Shown here: positions 1-6,247 of the stretch, in pieces
How the letters are laid out: each line of letters starts with the position of its first letter
Position numbering within the stretch: the first letter of the stretch is position 1
Assembly (NCBI GenBank): GCA_013372965.1
Contig: JABXIR010000205.1
Span: forward strand, 1-7,428
Reading direction: 5' to 3'
DNA length: 7,428 nucleotides
Source: Gammaproteobacteria bacterium
GTDB taxonomy: Bacteria; Pseudomonadota; Gammaproteobacteria; Pseudomonadales; DSM-25080
Position numbers and translations under genes: made by a program
The notes under the pieces: generated by a model
The model's database searches: none
Seen by the model: only the letters and a program-made list of their open reading frames with translations
Told to the model about the DNA's origin: nothing

Positions 1-2007
1 CGCGTCGGTTTGAAGAAAATACTCGTCATCAAATCTTGCCCAAAGCGAATCGAGAGTTTCGTCTGTGTAGCCGTTCGCATTGAGCCGCTTTCGAGCCGCG
101 CTTTGCGTATCATTGATCCAGATAGCCGCATTGGTTTTATTCGCGCCGTGTTCCAGTGCCTCTGTCGTCAGATGATAGAGTTGACGCAGTAAAAGGGCTT
201 TCCAGCTGTTCCAGAGCTCTGGGTTCGTTGCATTGATATCGGCAACGGTGAGGCAGAAGAGATAATCTAAGTAGGTTTGATCCTCCACTTTCTCCGCAAA
301 TCGCTTGATGACCTCTGGGTCTGACAAATCTTGCTTCTGCGATACTCCACTCATCAGTAAGTGCTTTTCAACCAGCCAGCTAACTAATTTGGTATCCCAA
401 GCACCCAAATGATGGCGCTCACAGAATTCAGCCGCATAAATAGCGCCTTTCGTGGCATGGTTGCCGCCACGGCCCTTTGCAATGTCATGATATAAACCCG
501 CAATGAAAATCAATTCAGGTTTGGGTAGCTGCTTTGCAACCTTCGTAGCGACGGGAAAGGTTTCCGCATCTTTACCCTTGTAAAAACGACGTAGATGTTT
601 AATCAAAATCAACGTATGAGCATCAACCGTGTAACGATGGAATAGGTCATGCTGCATCAGACCTGTGATGTGGTCATACTCAGGCAAATAGGCGCCTAAA
701 ACACCATATCGAGTCATCTTTTTTAGGATGTCTGATAGGTCGTAGGGACTGCGCATGATTTCCATGAATAGCGTGGTATTTCGAATATCGCTACGGAAAC
801 GATGGTCGATGAGATGAAGGTGTGCTCTAAGTTGACGAATGGTCGAAGGGGTGAGGCCTAATAAATCAGGGTTTTCGCCCATTAACGCAAATGCTTCCAA
901 AATAGCGGAGGGTGTCTGTGCGAAAACCTGAGCATGAGCGGTTTCAACTAAGTTGTCTACACGATTAAAGCGGCGATTTATTTTCAAGACAACAGGTGGC
1001 GCAGCCGGCGGGACAATTGTCTCTTGTAAGTACTGTAACAACACCTCGTTGAGCTGAGATAACGTTGACACCCAACGATAGTATCGGCGCATAAATTGCT
1101 CGACGTCCATGGCTTGGTCATTATCTTCATAGCCAAAGATACTGGCGAGTTCACGCTGAATATCAACCTGCAGACGCTCTTCGGGCCGCTTCGATAGCAT
1201 GTGGATTCCATATCGAACTCGCCACAAAAACGCCTCGCCGTTTTTGAGTAAAGAGTATTCCATATCCGTCAACAAACCGCGGCGATGAAGCGCGGTAAGA
1301 TCACCTTCACCGAAATGCCGCTTCGCCACCCAGGCGATTGTTTGAATATCTCGCAGTCCGCCGGGGGCGTTCTTTACATTGGGTTCAAGGTTGTATTCTG
1401 TATTATCGTTCCGCTCGTGACGCTGACGTTGTTCGGAAACTTTGGCCTCGAAGTACTTGTCCGATGGCCACATTTCTTCTGGGCGCGTACTGTGAATTAA
1501 ACTGGGAAGTAGTGAGTAATCACCTGCCAGAGTGCGGCTTTCAATGACATTGGTAATAATAGTGAGGTCGTTTCTCGCCGCTTCAATCGCTTCGCTTAAA
1601 GTACGAACTGCGTGCCCGACTTTTAACCCTAGGTCCCAGAGTAAGGTAATGAAATTACTGATGATCTCAGACTGTGAGTCGTCTAACGGATGCTCACTGA
1701 GAACGAGCAGATCAATGTCGGATTTCGGGTGTAGCTCACCTCGGCCGTATCCCCCGACCGCTACGAGCGAGAGTGAGCGGTCTCCGGCGACAAAGCATCG
1801 CCACGCCCGAGCGAGTAAAGAATCGAAAAAGTCGCTACGATCTTTGACCAGTGCTCGAATGCTTTCGCCTTGAATGAAGCGTTGATCGAGTGCTTGGTTA
1901 TTGTCTGCAATGGCTTGCTTGAATGCAGGGACTAGTGGTTCTCCTCCCTCAATGACCGTATCGAGAGAAGAGAAATCAAATGCACTAGCTTGAGCTTGAT
2001 CGTTCAC
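1..2007 (-). CDS. glnD: Bifunctional PII uridylyltransferase / uridylyl-removing enzyme, C-terminus cut by window edge
   Basis: GlnD senses glutamine and adds or removes UMP on PII proteins (GlnB/GlnK), setting the nitrogen response; it is cytosolic. I read an uninterrupted minus-strand frame of 669 codons from a GTG at 2007 to the left edge. The nucleotidyltransferase core shows GGYGRGE at about residues 85-91 with the metal-binding DID pair D97/D99, then NAPGGLRDIQ at 213-222. HRYTVDAHT lies at 457-465, the HD-domain pair is H507/D508 in HDIAKGRGG, and TVADINATN surrounds D590. Family members are near 890 residues, so the two C-terminal ACT (glutamine-sensing) domains should lie outside the window. 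The GTG start is supported by GAGGG seven to eight bases upstream and by the 25-base gap to map, which implies co-transcription with map. One oddity is the usual GGDHS after the HD motif, which here reads GGNHA (N516). Identity is near certain; the exact start is less so. Confidence 0.97.
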   Translation of the reverse strand, partial: MNDQAQASAFDFSSLDTVIEGGEPLVPAFKQAIADNNQALDQRFIQGESIRALVKDRSDFFDSLLARAWRCFVAGDRSLSLVAVGGYGRGELHPKSDIDLLVLSEHPLDDSQSEIISNFITLLWDLGLKVGHAVRTLSEAIEAARNDLTIITNVIESRTLAGDYSLLPSLIHSTRPEEMWPSDKYFEAKVSEQRQRHERNDNTEYNLEPNVKNAPGGLRDIQTIAWVAKRHFGEGDLTALHRRGLLTDMEYSLLKNGEAFLWRVRYGIHMLSKRPEERLQVDIQRELASIFGYEDNDQAMDVEQFMRRYYRWVSTLSQLNEVLLQYLQETIVPPAAPPVVLKINRRFNRVDNLVETAHAQVFAQTPSAILEAFALMGENPDLLGLTPSTIRQLRAHLHLIDHRFRSDIRNTTLFMEIMRSPYDLSDILKKMTRYGVLGAYLPEYDHITGLMQHDLFHRYTVDAHTLILIKHLRRFYKGKDAETFPVATKVAKQLPKPELIFIAGLYHDIAKGRGGNHATKGAIYAAEFCERHHLGAWDTKLVSWLVEKHLLMSGVSQKQDLSDPEVIKRFAEKVEDQTYLDYLFCLTVADINATNPELWNSWKALLLRQLYHLTTEALEHGANKTNAAIWINDTQSAARKRLNANGYTDETLDSLWARFDDEYFLQTDA

Positions 2008-2032
2008 GACACGCCCTCGCGGTGACTTCTAA

Positions 2033-2809
2033 TTAAAACGGAAGAGTTTCGTCGCTTCGTTTAGTTAGGACATCGACGCCATCGGCAGTCACTGCAATCG
2101 TGTGCTCCCACTGAGCCGATAAACGTCCATCTTTAGTTTCAACGGTCCAGCCATCACGCTTTAGTTTCGTGTGACGCTTGCCTAGGTTTACCATTGGCTC
2201 GATGGTGAATACCATGCCTTCTTTCAGCTCGAGGCCTGTGTCAGGACGTCCGTAGTGGAGAACTTGTGGTTCTTCGTGAAATGTTTTGCCAATTCCATGG
2301 CCGCAGTACTCTCGAACAATGCTGTAGAAATTGCTCTCGGCATGTTTTTGTATGACGTGACCGATGTCACCGAGCCGAGTGCCGGGCTTCACCATTTCGA
2401 TACCCTTATACATGCATTCTTGGGTGATCTCGACGAGTCGCTTTGCGTGTGGGGAGACGTTGCCAACGAAAAACATCTTGCTCGTGTCTCCGTGCCATCC
2501 ATTGTGAATCACGGTGACGTCAATATTGATAATGTCGCCATCTTTTAAAATTTTACTGGCTGAAGGAATGCCGTGACATACGACGTGGTTTACCGAGGTG
2601 CAAATAGACTTTGGAAACCCGTTGTAGCCTAAACATGCGGGAATCGCTTTTTGCTTCTCGACAATGTAGTCGTGGCAGAGTTGATCAAGTTCACCTGTAC
2701 TGACGCCCGGCTTCACGTATTCGCCAATCATAACTAATACGTCTGCGGCCATTTGGCAAGCGGTGCGCATGTCTTCAATTTCTGCAGCTGTTTTTAACTG
2801 AATACTCAT
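2033..2809 (-). CDS. map: Type I methionine aminopeptidase
   Basis: This enzyme removes the N-terminal methionine from nascent proteins when the second residue is small. The 258-residue protein is the short bacterial type I form with no N-terminal zinc-finger extension. All five metal ligands of the pita-bread fold are visible and fall at the same numbers as in the E. coli enzyme: D97 (NIDV), D108 (HGDTSKMF), H171 (GHGIGK), E204 (TIEPM) and E235 (QWEHT). The substrate-site H79 (CHGIP) is also present. The ATG at 2809 has AGAAGGA twelve bases upstream, slightly far but the only good site. It is divergent from rpsB and is followed closely by glnD, the same arrangement as in Pseudomonas and E. 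coli, so it probably heads a map-glnD transcript. I could not pick a convincing promoter for it. Confidence 0.98.
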   Translation of the reverse strand: MSIQLKTAAEIEDMRTACQMAADVLVMIGEYVKPGVSTGELDQLCHDYIVEKQKAIPACLGYNGFPKSICTSVNHVVCHGIPSASKILKDGDIINIDVTVIHNGWHGDTSKMFFVGNVSPHAKRLVEITQECMYKGIEMVKPGTRLGDIGHVIQKHAESNFYSIVREYCGHGIGKTFHEEPQVLHYGRPDTGLELKEGMVFTIEPMVNLGKRHTKLKRDGWTVETKDGRLSAQWEHTIAVTADGVDVLTKRSDETLPF

Positions 2810-2855
2810 TACTGGAGCGGGTCCTTCTGTCGAGATTAAGCATTAAAAGCGAAGT

Positions 2856-2865
2856 TTAACGTTAA
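2856..2865. other. 10-bp palindrome in map/rpsB divergent intergenic region
   Basis: TTAACGTTAA is a perfect palindrome lying between the divergent map and rpsB starts, about 24 bases upstream of the rpsB -35 element. It could be an operator half or simply AT-rich promoter-flanking DNA; no known regulator is assigned. The remaining 2810-2888 stretch is AT-rich and may act as an UP element for rpsB and as the promoter zone of map. Confidence 0.25.
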
Positions 2866-2888
2866 CTGCGGGAAATATCAGCAATAAC

Positions 2889-2917
2889 TTGGAAAAAAAC
2901 CGCAGTTGTGGTATAAA
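2889..2917 (+). promoter_or_regulatory. Sigma70-type promoter of rpsB
   Basis: A -35 TTGGAA (2889-2894) and a -10 TATAAA (2912-2917) are separated by exactly 17 bases. A TGG just before the -10 gives an extended -10 element. The bases after the -10 (2918-2926) are TG followed by alternating G and C, a GC-rich discriminator of the kind found at stringently controlled (ppGpp/DksA-sensitive) ribosomal promoters. AT-rich sequence upstream of the -35 could serve as an UP element. Transcription is expected to begin near 2923-2926. Confidence 0.8.
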
Positions 2918-2923
2918 TGCGCG

Positions 2924-3094
2924 CGCTTCGAGGCAGGTGGGTTCGTCAGTCGAATCGAGCCATCCAAGAAGACATTAATTTTAACTTAACTCTCACATAC
3001 ACCGGCACGATCACTTGGGTGCTTCCAAACGAATGTTTTGAAGTTGGTGGTTGGGGTGTGTGGAGGCATAACCCTTAATAAAGGAAGCTATATA
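2924..3094 (+). ncRNA. Structured rpsB 5' leader (t44-like, probable S2 autoregulatory element)
   Basis: The promoter position implies an untranslated leader of about 170 bases, long for a bacterial gene. The corresponding map-rpsB gap in other gammaproteobacteria carries the t44 RNA, the rpsB leader through which S2 represses rpsB-tsf. Two hairpins can be drawn. The first pairs 2936-2940 with 2960-2964 (one G-U) and 2942-2945 with 2951-2954, around loop UCAGU. The second pairs 3022-3030 with 3035-3043, eight pairs and one C-U mismatch, around loop GAAU. Downstream is a G-rich tract (about 3043-3066) that can pair GGUU (3049-3052) with AACC (3070-3073) just before the ribosome binding site. 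Location and structure are seen; the regulatory role is inferred from the family, and I did not align it to t44. Confidence 0.6.
3082..3088 (+). promoter_or_regulatory. Ribosome binding site deciding the rpsB start
   Basis: AGGAAGC sits nine bases (counted from AGGA) before the ATG at 3095. The same frame is open upstream to a TTG at 3038, but that segment lies inside the structured leader, so this site fixes the start at 3095. Confidence 0.8.
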
Positions 3095-3832
3095 ATGGCA
3101 CAAGTATCTATGCGCGAACTGCTTTCGGCAGGCGCACACTTCGGTCACCAAACTCGTTACTGGAACCCAAAGATGGGCAAATACATCTTCGGTGCACGTA
3201 ACAAGATTCATATCATCAACCTTGAAAACACAGTTCCTGCTCTTAACGAGTCGCTAGCGTTTGTTAAGCAATTAGCGTCTAACAAGAACAAGGTGTTGTT
3301 CGTTGGTACTAAGCGCGCTGCGGGTAAGATCATGGCTGAAGAAGCTAACCGTTCTGGCATGCCGCACGTAACGCACCGTTGGTTAGGTGGTATGCTTACC
3401 AACTACAAAACGATCCGTGCTTCAATCCGTAAGTTGCGTGAGCTAGAAGCTCAAGCAGCCGATGGCACCTTCGAAAAGCTAACCAAGAAAGAGGCGCTCA
3501 TGCGTACTCGTCAGATGGAAAAGCTCGAGAAGTCGATCGGTGGTATCAAGGATATGGGTGGTTTACCGGATGCATTGTTCGTAATCGATGTTGATCACGA
3601 GCGTATCGCTATCCAAGAAGCTAATAAGCTTGGTATCCCAGTCATCGGTATTGTTGATACAAACAGCGATCCAGATGGTGTTGACTACATCATTCCTGCG
3701 AACGACGACGCAATCCGCGCGATCAAACTTTACTCTCAAGCTTTCGCTGATGCGGTTCTTGAAGGTAAGGCGAACGACGTAGTTGCAAAAGACGAGTTCG
3801 TAGAAGTTGAAGGTGAAAAAGACGCTGAGTAA
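3095..3832 (+). CDS. rpsB: 30S ribosomal protein S2
   Basis: S2 is a late-assembling protein of the small subunit, bound near the head-body hinge and needed for S1 binding. The 245-residue product begins MAQVSMRELL and carries the diagnostic stretches GAHFGHQTRYWNPKM (13-27), FGARNKIHIINLE (32-44), HRWLGGMLTNYKT, KLTKKEALM, GGIKDMGGLPDALFVID, and the VDTNSDPDGVDYIIP and NDDAIRAI segments near the end. It matches E. coli S2 (241 residues) almost end to end, followed by an acidic tail (EVEGEKDAE). The start is the ATG preceded by AGGA; the in-frame extension back to 3038 belongs to the leader. Codons are strongly biased (many CGT, GGT, AAC), as expected of a highly expressed gene and unlike glnD. 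It leads a pair with tsf, 79 bases downstream, and is probably autoregulated through its leader. Confidence 0.99.
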   Translation: MAQVSMRELLSAGAHFGHQTRYWNPKMGKYIFGARNKIHIINLENTVPALNESLAFVKQLASNKNKVLFVGTKRAAGKIMAEEANRSGMPHVTHRWLGGMLTNYKTIRASIRKLRELEAQAADGTFEKLTKKEALMRTRQMEKLEKSIGGIKDMGGLPDALFVIDVDHERIAIQEANKLGIPVIGIVDTNSDPDGVDYIIPANDDAIRAIKLYSQAFADAVLEGKANDVVAKDEFVEVEGEKDAE

Positions 3833-3848
3833 TTCGCGCCTTTTCTGT

Positions 3849-3868
3849 GGCGAGTCGAACGGCTCGCC
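3849..3868 (+). terminator. rpsB-tsf intergenic hairpin, possible attenuator
   Basis: GGCGAGTC (3849-3856) pairs with GGCTCGCC (3861-3868) as eight pairs with one G-U, closing a GAAC tetraloop. Only a short CTTTTG follows after a CAC spacer, so this is not a full intrinsic terminator. It could lower tsf transcription relative to rpsB, or protect the rpsB 3' end after processing. Confidence 0.5.
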
Positions 3869-3897
3869 TCACCTTTTGCAAAGAAAAATTGAATTCT

Positions 3898-3903
3898 AGA
3901 GGA
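3898..3903 (+). promoter_or_regulatory. Ribosome binding site deciding the tsf start
   Basis: AGAGGA lies eight bases before the ATG at 3912. Two more in-frame or nearby ATGs at 3903 and 3906 overlap or abut this site and are too close to use it. Confidence 0.75.
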
Positions 3904-3911
3904 TGATGACG

Positions 3912-4757
3912 ATGGCAATTTCCGCGTCAATGGTAAAAGAACTCCGTGACCGTACGGGTCTTGGAATGATGGAGTGTAAGAAAGCTCTTAAAGAAGCTGG
4001 TGGTGACATCGAGAAGGCAATTGAAGACCTTCGCAAGGCTTCTGGTCTTAAGGCTGCTAAAAAAGCGGGTCGTACCGCAGCTGAAGGTCTTGTGGCCGTC
4101 TCTGCTAACACGGTAGTTGAAGTGAACTCTGAAACTGACTTCGTTGCTCGTGATGAAAGCTTTAAAGCATTCGTTGTTGATGTAGCAGACGCAGCGGCTG
4201 CTCAGGGCAACGATGACGTTCAGCAGTTGTTAGATGCTGGCTTTGAAGCTAAGCGTGAAGCACTTGTTCAGAAGATCGGTGAGAACATCTCAATCCGTCG
4301 TTTTGCTACACTTTCAGCTCCAGTGGTTGGTTCATACGTTCACTCGAATGGCCGAATCGCTGTATTGGTTGGTCTTGAAGGTGGCTCTGAGGAGCTTGCT
4401 CGTGACGTTGCTATGCACATTGCTGCAGTTAACCCGCGTGTTGCAAAGCCTGAAGATATGCCTGAAGATGTTGTTGAATCAGAAAAGAACATCATCAAGG
4501 CTCAGCCTGATATGGAAGGCAAGCCAGCTGAAATCGTCGAGAAGATGATGGTTGGACGTATTCGCAAGTTCCTTGCAGAGAACAGCCTTGTTGAACAGCA
4601 GTTCGTCAAGAATCCTGATCAAAAAGTTGGCCAGCTTCTTAAAGAAGCCGGTGCTGACATTCAAGCGTTTGTACGTTTTGAAGTTGGTGAAGGCATCGAG
4701 AAAGAAGAAACTGACTTTGCTGCTGAAGTTGCAGCTCAGGTTCAGGCGTCAAAGTAA
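3912..4757 (+). CDS. tsf: Translation elongation factor Ts
   Basis: EF-Ts recycles EF-Tu by driving GDP release. The 281-residue protein has the N-terminal UBA-like domain (about 1-55: MVKELRDRTGLGMMECKKALKEAGGD in sequence), then the TDFVAR motif (75-80) whose D76-F77 correspond to the Asp-Phe pair inserted into EF-Tu near the nucleotide site. Later core signatures include ISIRRF and HIAAVNPR, and the C-terminal module reads RFEVGEGIEKEETDFAAEVA. Length is close to E. coli (283). The ATG at 3912 is chosen over 3903 because it gives the family start M-A-I-x-A and correct Shine-Dalgarno spacing. Compared with remembered E. coli and Pseudomonas sequences, the segment between AAKKAG and TDFV is about 4-6 residues shorter, a trimmed beta turn. 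It ends 15 bases before a strong terminator, so rpsB-tsf looks like a complete unit. Confidence 0.99.
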   Translation: MAISASMVKELRDRTGLGMMECKKALKEAGGDIEKAIEDLRKASGLKAAKKAGRTAAEGLVAVSANTVVEVNSETDFVARDESFKAFVVDVADAAAAQGNDDVQQLLDAGFEAKREALVQKIGENISIRRFATLSAPVVGSYVHSNGRIAVLVGLEGGSEELARDVAMHIAAVNPRVAKPEDMPEDVVESEKNIIKAQPDMEGKPAEIVEKMMVGRIRKFLAENSLVEQQFVKNPDQKVGQLLKEAGADIQAFVRFEVGEGIEKEETDFAAEVAAQVQASK

Positions 4758-4771
4758 ATTTGGCGTAGCTG

Positions 4772-4799
4772 AAACGGCGAACCTAGGTTCGCCGTTTTT
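4772..4799 (+). terminator. Intrinsic terminator after tsf
   Basis: Bases 4772-4797 form a perfect 26-base palindrome. The arm AAACGGCGAAC pairs with its complement over 11 base pairs around a CTAG loop, and the run TTTTT (4795-4799) follows. This is a classical rho-independent terminator for rpsB-tsf. The opposite strand has only a TTT run, so it should act mainly in one direction. Confidence 0.9.
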
Positions 4800-4804
4800 G
4801 TATC

Positions 4805-4810
4805 TATAGT
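4805..4810 (+). promoter_or_regulatory. Possible -10 element for pyrH-frr
   Basis: TATAGT follows the tsf terminator by five bases and would start transcription near 4817, eleven bases before the pyrH ribosome binding site. I see no matching -35 at normal spacing, so the call is weak. Its support is positional: a terminator upstream means pyrH needs its own promoter or readthrough. Confidence 0.3.
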
Positions 4811-4827
4811 ATGTAGGTTGATCGAGC

Positions 4828-4833
4828 AGAGGA
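4828..4833 (+). promoter_or_regulatory. Ribosome binding site deciding the pyrH start
   Basis: AGAGGA is seven bases before the ATG at 4841 but only four before the in-frame TTG at 4838, favouring the ATG. Confidence 0.7.
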
Positions 4834-4840
4834 TGAGTTG

Positions 4841-5581
4841 ATGGGTTTAAGTGAGAAACTTTCGAAGGATCGTAAATACAAACGCATTTTGCTTAAGTTG
4901 AGTGGTGAAGAGCTGATGGGTGACCAGGATTTTGGTATCGACCCTAAAGTTCTTGATAAGATGGCGTTAGAGATCGGTCAGTTAGTCGGTATTGGCGTTC
5001 AAGTAGGACTCGTTATTGGTGGTGGCAACTTGTTTCGCGGGAAGGCCCTCAGTGAAGCGGGCTTAGATCGCGTCGCTGGTGATCACATGGGTATGTTGGC
5101 GACAGTCATGAACGCGCTCGCGATGAGAGATGCCTTGGAGCGCGCTAATATCTCGAGTCGAGTGATGTCTGCGATCCCGATGAGCGGTATTGTGGATCAC
5201 TATGATCGTCGTCAAGCGATCCGTTGCTTATCGGCGAATGAAGTGCTGATTTTCTCCGCAGGCACTGGTAACCCGTTCTTTACGACTGATTCAGCTGCGG
5301 CGCTTCGGGGTATTGAGATCGATGCTGATATCCTCATTAAAGCGACCAAAGTAGATGGTGTTTACACCGCTGACCCGGTCAAAGATCCAAGTGCAGTGCT
5401 GTATGATCGCCTATCATACGACGAGGTACTTGATAAGAAACTCGGCGTGATGGATCTAACTTCGATTTGTCTCGTGCGTGACCATGACATGCCAGTGCGC
5501 GTTTTCCGTATGTCCAAATCGGGCGCGTTGCTTAACATTGTGGTCGGTGAAGAAGAAGGCACTCTGATAGAAAAGGGCTAA
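4841..5581 (+). CDS. pyrH: Uridylate (UMP) kinase
   Basis: PyrH phosphorylates UMP to UDP, the committed step towards UTP and CTP. It is the bacterial hexameric amino-acid-kinase-fold enzyme, typically activated by GTP and inhibited by UTP. The 246-residue product shows KLSGEEL (19-25), GGGNLFRG (60-67), GDHMGMLATVMNALAMRDAL (80-99), GTGNPFFTTDSAA (141-153) and KATKVDGVYTADP (167-179), in family order. DHYDRRQAI (119-127) resembles pseudomonad rather than enteric PyrH. The usual FNMNKPGAL near the C-terminus reads FRMSKSGAL (222-230), an unusual variant outside the catalytic core. The ATG is preferred over the adjacent TTG by Shine-Dalgarno spacing. It ends in tandem stop codons and is followed five bases later by frr, so the two are co-transcribed and perhaps translationally coupled. 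UMP kinase supplies CTP for the CdsA reaction encoded downstream. Confidence 0.99.
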   Translation: MGLSEKLSKDRKYKRILLKLSGEELMGDQDFGIDPKVLDKMALEIGQLVGIGVQVGLVIGGGNLFRGKALSEAGLDRVAGDHMGMLATVMNALAMRDALERANISSRVMSAIPMSGIVDHYDRRQAIRCLSANEVLIFSAGTGNPFFTTDSAAALRGIEIDADILIKATKVDGVYTADPVKDPSAVLYDRLSYDEVLDKKLGVMDLTSICLVRDHDMPVRVFRMSKSGALLNIVVGEEEGTLIEKG

Positions 5582-5586
5582 TAAAC

Positions 5587-6144
5587 ATGATTAATGAAAT
5601 TACATCCGATTCGCGTGAGAGAATGGATAAAGCGTTGGTAGCGCTGACCAGTGCATTTAGTAAAATTCGAACGGGTCGTGCGCACCCAGCAATCCTTGAT
5701 TCAGTATCGTTAGATTATTACGGTACTATGACACCTTTGAAGCAAGTGGCAAATATCGGTGTTGAGGATGCTCGGACACTAACCGTTTCTCCTTGGGAAA
5801 AGAACATGGTTCCGGCGGTCGAAAAAGCCATTATGTCGTCGGATTTGGGCTTGAATCCGAGCACGACTGGCGGTTTGATTCGTGTGCCGATGCCAATGCT
5901 CACGGAAGAAACTCGTAAGCAGTTTATCAAGCAAGCGCGTGCCGAAGCTGAAAATGCTCGCGTGTCTGTGCGCAGCATCCGTCGTGATGCAAACGGTGAT
6001 TTTAAAGATTTGCTTAAAGAAAAAGAAATCACAGAGGATGATCTTCGTCGTGCAGAGGATTCAATCCAGAAGCTGACGGATGAATTTGTCGCAAAAATTG
6101 CCGAGATGCTCGACGCAAAAGAAAAGGACTTGATGGAAATTTAA
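5587..6144 (+). CDS. frr: Ribosome recycling factor
   Basis: RRF splits post-termination ribosomes together with EF-G and IF3. The product is 185 residues, exactly the E. coli length. Domain I (three-helix bundle) is formed by about 1-28 and 108-185, and domain II by roughly 30-105. Signatures are MDKAL, KIRTGRAHPAILD (26-38), YYGTMTPLKQVA (44-55), PAVEKAIMSSDLGLNP (76-91), IRVPMPMLTEETR (98-110) and RSIRRDANGDFK (129-140), including R132, which is functionally important in E. coli RRF. AAGGG inside the end of pyrH lies nine bases before the ATG, consistent with a pyrH-frr unit. The ORF ends 18 bases before a strong intrinsic terminator, which closes this translation-linked block. Confidence 0.99.
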   Translation: MINEITSDSRERMDKALVALTSAFSKIRTGRAHPAILDSVSLDYYGTMTPLKQVANIGVEDARTLTVSPWEKNMVPAVEKAIMSSDLGLNPSTTGGLIRVPMPMLTEETRKQFIKQARAEAENARVSVRSIRRDANGDFKDLLKEKEITEDDLRRAEDSIQKLTDEFVAKIAEMLDAKEKDLMEI

Positions 6145-6162
6145 TCATTCAGTCCAGTAAAG

Positions 6163-6201
6163 AAGCCGGTGGGGGTTACTTCGCCGGCTTTTTGTTTTTT
6201 T
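6163..6201 (+). terminator. Intrinsic terminator after frr
   Basis: AAGCCGGTG (6163-6171) pairs with CGCCGGCTT (6182-6190), nine pairs with one G-U, around a ten-base loop. A T-rich tail follows, five T, one G, then seven T (6189-6201). It is a strong rho-independent terminator that separates pyrH-frr from uppS-cdsA. Confidence 0.9.
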
Positions 6202-6214
6202 AGTGCAGTGAAAT

Positions 6215-6223
6215 TGGTATAGT
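6215..6223 (+). promoter_or_regulatory. Extended -10 promoter for uppS-cdsA
   Basis: TGG followed by TATAGT (6218-6223) is an extended -10 element 13 bases after the frr terminator tail. The -35 position at 17-base spacing is occupied by the terminator T-run, a poor match that an extended -10 can tolerate. Transcription would begin near 6230, giving a leader of about 30 bases to the TTG at 6260. Confidence 0.55.
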
Positions 6224-6247
6224 GCTCGATTGTTAAACGAGACACGC

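Noticed and set aside
984..1873. Several open frames of 69-113 codons on both strands inside the glnD region
   Set aside because: They lie in other frames of the intact 669-codon glnD frame, which carries all family motifs; none shows a recognisable domain or a good ribosome site.
2255..2548. 97-codon plus-strand frame antisense to map
   Set aside because: map is intact with all metal ligands; the antisense product has no recognisable features.
3038..3094. In-frame 19-codon extension of rpsB from a TTG
   Set aside because: It lies within the structured leader, lacks a ribosome site and is absent from S2 proteins; the ATG at 3095 gives the canonical N-terminus.
4234..4809. Plus-strand frames of 104 and 85 codons overlapping tsf
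   Set aside because: They are +1 frame shadows of tsf, low-complexity leucine/lysine-rich products created by its codon bias.
4833..4841. Minimal ATG-AGT-TGA frame whose stop overlaps the pyrH ATG
   Set aside because: Its ATG overlaps the Shine-Dalgarno sequence itself, so it could not be initiated by that site; most likely coincidence.
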